Shown here: positions 1 through 5,051 of the stretch, piece by piece | Numbering within the stretch: the stretch's first letter is position 1 | Layout of the letters: every line of letters starts with the position of its first letter | Source: Erysipelotrichia bacterium | Lineage (GTDB): Bacteria > Bacillota_I > Bacilli_A > Erysipelotrichales > Erysipelotrichaceae | NCBI GenBank assembly: GCA_009916335.1 | Contig: SAAR01000231.1 | Coordinates: 1-5,051, forward strand | Direction of reading: 5' to 3' | Length of the DNA: 5,051 nucleotides | The notes under the pieces: generated by a model | The model's input: only the letters and a program-made list of their open reading frames with translations | The model's database searches: none | Told to the model about the DNA's origin: nothing | Position numbers and translations under genes: made by a program

Positions 1-110
1 GTAGGATGTAGAATCGTTTATGATTGTGTGGGATGTGTATCCAAGGGTCCCATGTGACTCACACATCTCAGTGGAATGGGCAATCACTTTTTACATTTCT
101 ATGTCCATAT
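1..110 (+). ncRNA. candidate phi29-type packaging RNA (pRNA)
   Basis: No ORF is present; the stretch is more GC-rich and more structured than its surroundings. Hand folding gives a closing helix 4-13/97-106 (10 pairs, two G.U), a helix 21-26/81-86 (6 perfect pairs), and a hairpin 29-38/61-70 (10 pairs, one G.U) that can continue as 45-49/56-60 after a six-base bulge, leaving apical loop CCATGT (50-55). CCAT in that loop is complementary to ATGG at 76-79, which lies in a single-stranded linker or in the loop of an alternative small hairpin 71-74/84-87. In phi29, pRNA is about 120 nt, has paired ends, and forms a ring through 4-nt loop-loop pairing; it anchors the gp16 ATPase on the portal. Size, architecture and adjacency to the ATPase gene fit this role. 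This is inference from hand folding: no promoter is visible because the window starts here, and the 5' end may lie upstream. A structured leader of the ATPase mRNA is the alternative. Confidence 0.52.
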
Positions 111-120
111 TTTTTTTTTT
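97..120 (+). terminator. possible pRNA terminator / U-tract before the ATPase RBS
   Basis: The 3' strand of the closing helix (97-106) is followed after three bases by eleven consecutive T (110-120). A small 4-bp hairpin, ACAT/ATGT with loop TTCT (93-104), also lies just upstream. A stem followed by a U-run is the arrangement of an intrinsic terminator and would give the upstream RNA a defined 3' end. The ATPase ribosome binding site GGAGG (121-125) begins at the very next base, so read-through would produce the ATPase mRNA. The stem is AT-rich and contains wobble pairs, so termination is likely partial at best. Confidence 0.35.
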
Positions 121-132
121 GGAGGTAATTAA

Positions 133-1173
133 ATGAAAGATAATAAAAATATGCCAAGTGCTGATTTTGAATTCTATAGTGGTGATGAGGTTTTATCTTA
201 TTCAAGATTTATAAGCTTTTGTCTGGGTGGTAGAGACATGGGTAAGACGCACTACTTTAAGCAATTTTTACTAAATAAATGGAAGAAAGATAAATATGTA
301 ACAGCTTATTTTGTTCGTCATAAAAATGAAATCGCAGACATTCATGAAGATATGTTTGAAGACGTATTGGAAAAAGACTCTAGGGTTGAATGGGCGAAAG
401 GTAAAATCAGAAAAAAGAAAAATATATTTTATATTGATGATGAGCCATTCATGAAAATACTTGATCTAAATAGTGCAGCAAAACTAAAGAGGACAACTCA
501 CGAAAATGTAAAAAGGATTTGGTTTGATGAATTTTTAATTGAAAAAAATCAAGGAAATTATTTACCAAATGAAGTTGGTAAATTTATATCTTTAACTAGT
601 ACGATATTTAGACATAAAGAAAATACTCGAATATTTATGACCGCAAATACAACTGAATTAATAAATCCATATTTCAGCTATTTTGGTATTTTACCTAATC
701 CAGATAAAAAATTTAGTAAGTACGAAGATATAGTTGTTGAAATGGCGGGAAGTGTAATTGACAGAGGATTGACCAAGGAAAAAATGACTCCACTTGAACG
801 TGTAATGGATAATTCAGAATATGGTGCTATGGCTATGAGGGCAGAATTCGATGACAATAATGATTTGTTAATTGAAAAACTTACAAGATATCATGAATGT
901 ATGGCTATATTTACATTTGAAAATCGTGACTATGGTGTTTGGTATAATAAAGTTAACATGCATTATACTATTAGTAAAAAAGTAGATGTAACTGCACAAT
1001 ATCATTTCAGTGTTACATTGGATGATTTAGGACAAGGTGCTTATAAAGCATGGTTTGAAACTGGTTTGTTGGAAAAAATGCGCAAAGCTAGAAATAGAGA
1101 ATTAATCTTTTTCGATACAATTGAAGTTCGTGAAAATAGTAAAAAAATGCTTCAAAGATTAGGCTTATTCTAA
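133..1173 (+). CDS. phi29 gp16-like DNA packaging ATPase (encapsidation protein)
   Basis: Encodes 346 aa, close to the 332 aa of phi29 gp16. The N-terminal P-loop is GGRDMGKT (residues 32-39), preceded by the hydrophobic strand FISFCL. Walker B is KRIWFDEF (127-134), with Asp132 and Glu133 as likely Mg-binding and catalytic residues. IFRHKENTRIFMTANT (158-173) resembles the strand-loop region after Walker B in this ASCE ATPase family, and Arg160 is a candidate arginine finger (inference). NPYFSYFG near 178-185 is also phage-packaging-ATPase-like. In phi29 the protein forms a ring on the pRNA-portal complex and hydrolyses ATP to push genomic DNA into the prohead. The C-terminal part (~residues 230-346) would be the nuclease-like or pRNA/DNA-binding domain; no catalytic motif is clear there. 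GGAGG at 121-125, 7 nt before the ATG, supports this start. It is the first gene after the structured RNA region and is followed at 13 nt by a small gene, probably co-transcribed. Confidence 0.88.
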   Translation: MKDNKNMPSADFEFYSGDEVLSYSRFISFCLGGRDMGKTHYFKQFLLNKWKKDKYVTAYFVRHKNEIADIHEDMFEDVLEKDSRVEWAKGKIRKKKNIFYIDDEPFMKILDLNSAAKLKRTTHENVKRIWFDEFLIEKNQGNYLPNEVGKFISLTSTIFRHKENTRIFMTANTTELINPYFSYFGILPNPDKKFSKYEDIVVEMAGSVIDRGLTKEKMTPLERVMDNSEYGAMAMRAEFDDNNDLLIEKLTRYHECMAIFTFENRDYGVWYNKVNMHYTISKKVDVTAQYHFSVTLDDLGQGAYKAWFETGLLEKMRKARNRELIFFDTIEVRENSKKMLQRLGLF

Positions 1174-1186
1174 AGGGGGAATAATA

Positions 1187-1396
1187 ATGAATGATACAAT
1201 AATCACCTTAAAAGTGAATTACAAAAATGTAAAAAATAAAGAATTGGTTTTAGATGTCAATTATGATAATTTCGAAGATATTGCTAAAAAAATTAATAAT
1301 GCGTTTAAAACATTATTACCAATCATGGAGGCCGAAAATGAAAAAATTGAAAATGAAACTTCGCAAAATGATAATGCAGTTATTGAAAATCAGTGA
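1187..1396 (+). CDS. hypothetical small phage protein (69 aa)
   Basis: Not recognised. A 69-aa soluble, acidic protein that starts 13 nt after the ATPase stop behind a strong AAGGGGG Shine-Dalgarno (1173-1179, 7-nt spacing). The N-terminal half (ITLKVNYKNVKNKELVLDVNYDNFEDIAKKINNAF) looks like a folded beta-beta-alpha unit; the C-terminal ~25 residues are Glu/Asn-rich and probably disordered. No signal peptide or membrane segment is present. Its last 59 bp overlap the next gene in another frame. Position between the packaging ATPase and the lysis genes gives no clear role. Good RBS and tight spacing make it a likely real gene of unknown function. Confidence 0.72.
   Translation: MNDTIITLKVNYKNVKNKELVLDVNYDNFEDIAKKINNAFKTLLPIMEAENEKIENETSQNDNAVIENQ
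1327..1331 (+). promoter_or_regulatory. RBS that sets the start of the 76-aa gene
   Basis: GGAGG lies within the coding sequence of the upstream 69-aa gene, 6 nt before ATG 1338. It is the only strong Shine-Dalgarno in front of any ATG in that frame, so it decides the start in spite of the 59-bp overlap. Confidence 0.6.
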
Positions 1397-1568
1397 TGAG
1401 CCTAAGGTTATTGTTGAAAATAGTGACTTTTATTATTTATTCACTGATGAGGAAGTTAAAAAGATTGATTATTTGGTGAAAGAACGGAACAAACATATTA
1501 AGATTGCAGATAGGTTATCAGACGAAATTGATATGATTAAATATAATGCGAAAGAGAAGGAACTATAA
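1338..1568 (+). CDS. hypothetical small charged protein upstream of holin (76 aa)
   Basis: Not recognised. The frame is open from 1254, but ATG 1338 is the best start because GGAGG (1327-1331) sits 6 nt before it. The product has a very basic N-terminus (MKKLKMKLRKM), a middle segment SDFYYLFTDEEVKKIDYLV, and a charged helical C-terminus (residues ~38-76, KERNKHIKIADRLSDEIDMI...) that may form a short coiled coil. No membrane segment. The N-terminal third lies inside the previous gene in the +1 frame, and its low-complexity Lys/Met composition may simply reflect the A-rich sequence shared with that gene, so the true start could be further in. The stop overlaps the holin start by one base (TAATG), typical of translational coupling. 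Function unknown. Confidence 0.66.
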   Translation: MKKLKMKLRKMIMQLLKISDEPKVIVENSDFYYLFTDEEVKKIDYLVKERNKHIKIADRLSDEIDMIKYNAKEKEL

Positions 1569-1885
1569 TGATAACTTTTTTAATTGTAATGATTGTGCTA
1601 GACACATTTTGCGGTATTGGTAGTGCTGTAATCAACAGTAAATTGTCATCGAGTAAAATGAAAAATGGATTAATTAAAAACACTTTATTGGTGGTTGTAA
1701 TTGAGTCAATTAATTATTTCACGCCACCAGATTTTGTTAATTATTTGAATATAGGAATAAGTGGTTTTATTGCTACTCAAGTAATATCCATTTTTGAGAA
1801 TTTGGGTGAGATGGGTGTTGAGATACCTACCTCAATGAAAAAAATATTGGAAAGTTTAAATGAGGATGAAAAAGATGAAAAATAA
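1568..1885 (+). CDS. phage holin, phage_holin_4_1 / phi29 gp14-like
   Basis: Encodes a 105-aa membrane protein. In this family holins oligomerise in the cytoplasmic membrane and open lesions or depolarise it at a set time, letting the lysin act. Hydrophobic segments are visible at about residues 2-21 ([20 protein letters not shown]), 38-50 and 58-77, followed by a charged C-terminal tail ending in EDEKDEK. The family signature is recognisable: D12 followed by a CGIGSAV helix, a [12 protein letters not shown] loop, and [15 protein letters not shown] near the C-terminus. AAGGAA (1557-1562) precedes the ATG, which overlaps the previous stop by one base. The lysin begins within its last codons, forming the usual holin-lysin cassette. 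Family assignment comes from motif recall, not a search. Confidence 0.85.
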   Translation: MITFLIVMIVLDTFCGIGSAVINSKLSSSKMKNGLIKNTLLVVVIESINYFTPPDFVNYLNIGISGFIATQVISIFENLGEMGVEIPTSMKKILESLNEDEKDEK

Positions 1886-3113
1886 AATTATGTTATTAAT
1901 TGTACTGTTTGGTACTTTATTATCACCTGTTGTAGCTAATGCGGCAGTAGGTGATAAAGGTGTGGATTGGTCTGTCTATCAAGGAAATCAGGGAACATGG
2001 GGATATTACGACGATAAATTTTCAATTTCTCAAATCGGTGGTTACAATGGTGTTTTATATAATCAATCAACATATGAAAGTCAAGTGTCTTCAACAATCT
2101 CACAAGGAAAACGAGCACATACATATATTTGGTTTGACACTTGGGGAAATTTAGATACAGCAAAAACAATCATGGACTATTTTCTGCCTAAAGTTAAAAC
2201 ACCAATTGGGTCAATCGTTGCTTTAGATGTTGAGGAAGGTGTTTTGGCTTCAGTTCCTGATGGATATGGTGGTTACACTAGTAGCGTCTACGAAAAAAAT
2301 AAAAATGCTGAAACAATACTTTACGCTATGAATAGAATAAAAGATGCTGGATACACACCAATGCTTTATTCAGGTGCTTCATTTTTACAATCACATATAA
2401 ATTATCAAAGGATAACTAGTGAATTCTCTAACTCATTATGGATCGCATCATATCCAAATTATGTTGTAACTACACAACCTAATTATTACGTTTTCCCTTC
2501 AATTGATGGTGTTGGTGTTTATCAATTTACATCAACATATATCGCTGGTGGATTGGATGGTAATATTGATTTGACGGGTATTACAGATAATGGTTATACA
2601 AATAAAGTCCCCGAATTTAAAGCACCTGATACAGTTGCCACAGAAGACGGTACTTATACAGTTCAAATCAATGACACTTTATCATCTATTGCTGAAAGAT
2701 ATGGAACATCATGGGAAAATCTTAAAAATTTAAATGGCATTGTCAATGAAAACTTGATTTATGTTGGACAAACTTTAAAAATTAACTCAATTGTTAGTGC
2801 AGAAGTTGCTCCAAATAATGAAACATATGTTGTTAAAAGTGGAGATACATTGTCATCAATTGCGTCATCAAATAACACAACAGTTAGTAAATTAGCACAA
2901 ATCAACAATATTACAAATATTGACTTGATATATGTTAATCAAACATTATATATTCAACAATCACAATCACAACAAACATCATATACTGCTGTTTGGGGTG
3001 ACACATTGTCATCAATTGCTTTAAAATATAATACTACAGTAGAAAATTTGATGTATATCAATGGTTTAAATAATACATTAATTTATGCTGGAAATACATA
3101 TTTAATTGAATAA
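1875..3113 (+). CDS. secreted endolysin: GH25 muramidase with three LysM domains
   Basis: From ATG 1875 the product is 412 aa. It has a typical Gram-positive signal peptide (residues 1-23: MKNK, hydrophobic [12 protein letters not shown], then ANA before cleavage). The GH25 lysozyme domain spans ~25-240: GVDWS with Asp31, IVALDVEE with Asp118 and Glu120 as the catalytic DxE pair, LWIASYP, and GNIDL at the end of the barrel. GH25 enzymes cut the MurNAc-GlcNAc beta-1,4 bond of peptidoglycan. Three LysM wall-binding domains follow at about 261-304, 318-360 and 370-412, each with an [N/G]DTLSSIA core, linked by short Asn/Gln/Ser-rich linkers. The frame is also open from ATG 1860 and 1866; ATG 1875 was chosen because GAGG (1862-1865) lies 9 nt upstream and it gives a clean signal peptide. 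It overlaps the holin end by 11 bp. A Sec-exported lysin suggests that the holin triggers activation rather than release. Confidence 0.92.
   Translation: MKNKIMLLIVLFGTLLSPVVANAAVGDKGVDWSVYQGNQGTWGYYDDKFSISQIGGYNGVLYNQSTYESQVSSTISQGKRAHTYIWFDTWGNLDTAKTIMDYFLPKVKTPIGSIVALDVEEGVLASVPDGYGGYTSSVYEKNKNAETILYAMNRIKDAGYTPMLYSGASFLQSHINYQRITSEFSNSLWIASYPNYVVTTQPNYYVFPSIDGVGVYQFTSTYIAGGLDGNIDLTGITDNGYTNKVPEFKAPDTVATEDGTYTVQINDTLSSIAERYGTSWENLKNLNGIVNENLIYVGQTLKINSIVSAEVAPNNETYVVKSGDTLSSIASSNNTTVSKLAQINNITNIDLIYVNQTLYIQQSQSQQTSYTAVWGDTLSSIALKYNTTVENLMYINGLNNTLIYAGNTYLIE
2655..3110 (+). repeat. three tandem LysM-coding repeats
   Basis: Three repeats of about 130 bp encode the wall-binding LysM modules, at roughly 2655-2786, 2826-2954 and 2982-3110. 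The second and third share an exact 17-base match at the DTLSSIA core (2847-2863 and 3003-3019, ACATTGTCATCAATTGC), while the first is more diverged at DNA level. This points to a fairly recent internal duplication or recombination between modules two and three. Confidence 0.8.
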
Positions 3114-3118
3114 GGGGC

Positions 3119-3147
3119 TTGACAAATTTAAAAAAGTATGTTATAAT
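3119..3147 (+). promoter_or_regulatory. consensus sigma-A promoter for the capsid operon
   Basis: A perfect -35 TTGACA (3119-3124) and perfect -10 TATAAT (3142-3147) are separated by 17 bp, with an extended -10 TG at 3139-3140. Transcription should begin near 3154. It lies 5 bp after the lysin stop, with no terminator in between, and it would drive the tRNA-like element, scaffold and major capsid genes. Full consensus in all three elements indicates a strong, activator-independent promoter. Confidence 0.85.
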
Positions 3148-3183
3148 AAATATATAAAATGATTTATGTTACAAAATAATGTT

Positions 3184-3245
3184 TAGAGGTTGCTATAGTG
3201 GTAGTAGTTTTAATAAATGAGGGCGTTCGAATCGCTCACCTCTAA
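3184..3245 (+). ncRNA. tRNA-like element lacking a normal anticodon arm
   Basis: Acceptor stem TAGAGGT (3184-3190) pairs perfectly over 7 bp with ACCTCTA (3238-3244), followed by a discriminator-like A (3245). Two linker bases TG come next, as in tRNA positions 8-9. The D arm is CTAT/GTAG (3193-3196 with 3204-3207) with loop AGTGGTA, containing the conserved GG. The T arm is GGGCG/CGCTC (3221-3225 with 3233-3237) with the canonical loop TTCGAAT. Only 13 bases (3208-3220, A/T-rich) separate the D and T arms, where a tRNA has about 22; at most a 3-bp TTT/AAA mini-stem fits, so no anticodon loop exists. CCA is not encoded. It therefore cannot decode, but it could be recognised by RNase P, RNase Z, the CCA enzyme or EF-Tu, which read the acceptor/T half. 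It sits in the leader of the capsid transcript, about 30 nt from the predicted start. It could be a decayed tRNA gene, though intact stems argue for selection on the remaining fold. Confidence 0.68.
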
Positions 3246-3289
3246 TACCCGTTTAGGGAAAAGATTTAATTAAATATGGAGGCAATAAA

Positions 3290-3622
3290 ATGGAATACAA
3301 TGAATTGCGAGACAAAATCCTTTCCGACGATGCAGGTGATTTAGGTAATCGTCAACAAATGATTATGGATTTAGATGCATTAATTGCAGAAAAAAAGTTA
3401 GAATATGATGAATTATTTGCAGCTAATGATGCATTACAGAAATCTTATGATACAATGTATGTAGCCAATCAAAAATTATTGGCTATGTCTAGTTTAGGTA
3501 AGGCTGATGATGTCGTTGAAGAAGTAGAAGGTGACGACATTGAATTGGAAGAGATTGAAACAGTTGATGATGCTATGAGTATTATTGAAGACATTTCAAA
3601 TGAAATTATGGAGGAAGAATAA
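3290..3622 (+). CDS. probable head scaffolding protein (phi29 gp7-like)
   Basis: Encodes a 110-aa highly acidic protein, close to the 98 aa of phi29 gp7 scaffold. Residues ~20-66 (MIMDLDALIAEKKLEYDELFAANDALQKSYDTMY...) have heptad-like hydrophobic spacing and likely form a helical coiled coil; the C-terminal ~40 residues are dominated by Glu and Asp. Scaffolds of this group assemble inside the prohead, guide capsid protein into the right shell size and leave before DNA enters. Assignment rests on composition, size and position immediately before the major capsid gene, since sequence motifs are weak. GGAGG (3278-3282) precedes the ATG by 7 nt. The stop overlaps the capsid start by one base (TAATG), indicating translational coupling that would help fix the scaffold:capsid ratio. 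Confidence 0.75.
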   Translation: MEYNELRDKILSDDAGDLGNRQQMIMDLDALIAEKKLEYDELFAANDALQKSYDTMYVANQKLLAMSSLGKADDVVEEVEGDDIELEEIETVDDAMSIIEDISNEIMEEE

Positions 3623-5010
3623 TGGGTAATACAATTACAAGCGCACTAAATGGTGAAGGACCAAAAATTTATAATGCTACACGTGCATTACTTGGTAGTA
3701 ATGATAAATCTTTGTTACCTGTAGGAACAGATAACAATATTGGTGATATTAAAAATGCATTTATGAATTATCCACAAATTTTGAATAATTATATGGGAGC
3801 ACTTTTGAATAAAGTTGGTTTAACTTTAACTACAGCTTCATCATTTAAAAACCCCACGTCATTTTTAAAACGCAGAACAGAACTTTTAGGAAATATGACA
3901 GAAGAAGTTTGGGTTGATTTATTGGAAGAAAAAGTATTTAACCCAGATAAAGATGCAATGTCTTTTGTAAATCCTGAAAAACCCAACTTCGAAGTAGCTT
4001 ACTATGTTCGTAATCGTGAATCTCATTATGATTTACCTATTTCAGAAGAACAACAACTAGCTGCTTTCAATTCTTGGACTGCAAATGAGTCTATGCTTGC
4101 AAAAATTTTCAGTCGTATGGAATACTCAAATGAGCGTGATGAATTTAAATATGGAGTATTGACTGCAATTTCTCCATACTTAAACAACGATTGTCATATT
4201 GTAGAAGTTGGTGATTTGAATACTAAAGATGAACTCGAAAACTTTGTCATCAAAGCACGTGAAACATCTAAAAATATGTCATTCTTAAATACATGGTCAC
4301 CACGTGGTGTATTAAACAATACTGACGTTGATGATCAAATCTTGTTCATTACAAGTGAACTTGAGGCAAAAATGGATGTTAAAGTTTTAGCTGCGGCATT
4401 CAACATGGATGAAACAAAATTCTTAGCTCGTAAGGTTACAGTTCCATCGTTTGCATCTGTTGCAGGTCTTGGTGATGTAGCGCCTGAAGTTGTAGCTGTA
4501 TTAGCTGACACTCGTGGAATTAGAATTGAAGAACAGTTAAATACCGTTCGTTCTTTCCAAAATCCGTCTACATTGTCAACAAACTACATTTACCATGTAT
4601 GGCAAACATACTCATATTCGCAGTTTCATCCTGTAGTAACTTTTGTTAATCATGTTCCAGATGATAAAAAACACAAACTAATTGTGACGCCACCAGTTTC
4701 GATTATTGGTAATGTGGGTAAAAAGAAAACAATTACAGCTTCAATTGATTCTGTTTCACCTTTAGCTAGTGGCACTGAATGGCTGTTCTCAGCTACATCA
4801 GACTATAGTGAAGTTTCAGTTGATGTAGATTCAACAACAGGTATTATAACTGCAACTGTTAGTGACAATGCACGTCCTACACATAATGCAATCATTAAAG
4901 TTACAGCTAAAGTTGTTGATTCAAAAACAAAAGCTCCTGTAATTCCTGCTATTGAACTTACAGCTGATGCACAATTACAAGTAAGCCAATATGTCAACCT
5001 AAACAAATAG
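3622..5010 (+). CDS. major capsid protein, phi29 gp8-like with C-terminal Ig-like (Big) domain
   Basis: Encodes 462 aa; phi29 gp8 has 448. Residues ~1-345 form the predicted HK97-fold shell domain: an N-terminal region with repeated Asn-Tyr-Met segments, KNPTSFLKRRTELLG (76-90), and DDQILFITSELEAKMDVKVLAAAFNMDETKF (237-267), which resembles the gp8-type stretch where coat proteins state a peptide-like strand followed by an alpha-helix. Residues ~353-456 (LIVTPPVSIIGNVGKKKTITASI ... GIITATV ... NAIIKVTAKV ... AIELTADAQLQV) look like a bacterial Ig-like Big_2-type beta sandwich, as in phi29 gp8, where this domain projects on the capsid surface. It is fused in frame here, with no sign of a frameshift. 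GGAGG (3610-3614), 7 nt upstream and inside the scaffold gene, supports the start. It would be the most abundant product of the operon. Confidence 0.88.
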   Translation: MGNTITSALNGEGPKIYNATRALLGSNDKSLLPVGTDNNIGDIKNAFMNYPQILNNYMGALLNKVGLTLTTASSFKNPTSFLKRRTELLGNMTEEVWVDLLEEKVFNPDKDAMSFVNPEKPNFEVAYYVRNRESHYDLPISEEQQLAAFNSWTANESMLAKIFSRMEYSNERDEFKYGVLTAISPYLNNDCHIVEVGDLNTKDELENFVIKARETSKNMSFLNTWSPRGVLNNTDVDDQILFITSELEAKMDVKVLAAAFNMDETKFLARKVTVPSFASVAGLGDVAPEVVAVLADTRGIRIEEQLNTVRSFQNPSTLSTNYIYHVWQTYSYSQFHPVVTFVNHVPDDKKHKLIVTPPVSIIGNVGKKKTITASIDSVSPLASGTEWLFSATSDYSEVSVDVDSTTGIITATVSDNARPTHNAIIKVTAKVVDSKTKAPVIPAIELTADAQLQVSQYVNLNK

Positions 5011-5015
5011 GATTG

Positions 5016-5051
5016 ATCAAATCTAATTTGATGGATGTTCAATCGAACATC
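5016..5051 (+). terminator. tandem hairpins after the capsid gene, possible terminator
   Basis: Two perfect hairpins follow the capsid stop: ATCAAAT/ATTTGAT with loop CTA (5016-5032), and GATGTTC/GAACATC with loop AATC (5034-5051). The second stops exactly at the window edge, so a following T-run cannot be seen. They may form a terminator or attenuator, or stabilise the 3' end of the capsid mRNA. Confidence 0.42.

Noticed and set aside
31..42. Small GGAT/ATCC hairpin as a separate regulatory stem
   Set aside because: It has only four pairs and competes with the much longer 29-38/61-70 helix.
1187..1568. Programmed frameshift joining the 69-aa and 76-aa frames
   Set aside because: The change needed is +1, no slippery motif with a stimulatory structure is evident, and the second frame has its own strong RBS and ATG.
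1936..2169. Open frames on both strands inside the lysin gene (1936-2169 minus, 1951-2154 plus)
   Set aside because: They lie wholly within the well-supported GH25 domain, lack good ribosome binding sites and show no recognisable features.
3179..3220. A 13-codon mini-ORF (ATG at 3179 to TGA at 3218-3220) overlapping the tRNA-like element, superficially like a tmRNA tag reading frame
   Set aside because: There is no Shine-Dalgarno before the ATG, the encoded peptide has no tag-like features, and the overlap with stable stems explains the sequence better.
3184..3245. An ordinary tRNA gene
   Set aside because: The D and T arms are only 13 bases apart, too short for an anticodon stem-loop plus variable loop, and no triplet can be placed in a 7-base loop. 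It is listed as a tRNA-like element instead.
3789..3986. Minus-strand open frame inside the capsid gene
   Set aside because: No RBS, no other minus-strand gene in the window, and it is fully covered by the capsid reading frame.
4803..5042. Minus-strand open frame with hydrophobic stretches at the end of the capsid gene
   Set aside because: It mirrors the Ig-like domain codons, and its start lies in the hairpin region; the hydrophobicity follows from antisense reading of Thr/Ser/Asp-rich sequence.
1..5051. CRISPR array, insertion sequence, transposon ends or phage attachment site
   Set aside because: No regularly spaced repeats, transposase, integrase or terminal inverted repeats were seen, and phi29-like phages are normally lytic.

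Overview
The window looks like part of a small, AT-rich, phi29-like tailed phage (Picovirinae/Salasmaviridae type: protein-primed genome, packaging motor made of an ATPase and an RNA) of a low-GC Gram-positive bacterium. The evidence is a gp16-type DNA packaging ATPase, a phage_holin_4_1-type holin, a signal-peptide-bearing GH25/LysM lysin, a small acidic scaffold and a gp8-like major capsid protein with a C-terminal Ig-like domain. All genes are on the + strand with strong GGAGG-type ribosome binding sites. The lysin architecture hints at a Lactobacillales host, but this is inference. No replication genes, tail genes or genome ends are visible.

Layout. Positions 1-120 hold no gene but can be folded by hand into a ~105-nt RNA with paired ends, an internal hairpin, a loop complementary to a second site, and an 11-T tract at its 3' edge. 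Its size, architecture and place next to the ATPase make it a good candidate for the packaging RNA (pRNA). The packaging ATPase follows (133-1173), then two unrecognised small genes (1187-1396 and 1338-1568, overlapping by 59 bp in different frames), the holin (1568-1885) and the lysin (start near 1875, to 3113).

The only intergenic gap, 3114-3289, carries a perfect-consensus sigma-A promoter (TTGACA, 17 bp, TGnTATAAT) and, about 30 nt downstream of its expected start point, a tRNA-like element. The element has a 7-bp acceptor stem, D arm and T arm with a canonical TTCGAAT loop, but almost no anticodon arm. It lies in the leader of the scaffold (3290-3622) and major capsid (3622-5010) genes. 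Two tandem hairpins follow the capsid gene up to the window edge.

Taken together, the left half combines packaging (RNA plus ATPase) with lysis, and the right half starts the head-assembly operon from its own promoter. The order ATPase-holin-lysin-scaffold-capsid differs from phi29, where scaffold and capsid come first and pRNA lies far from the ATPase gene. The two structured RNAs (candidate pRNA and anticodon-less tRNA-like element) are the most interesting parts.
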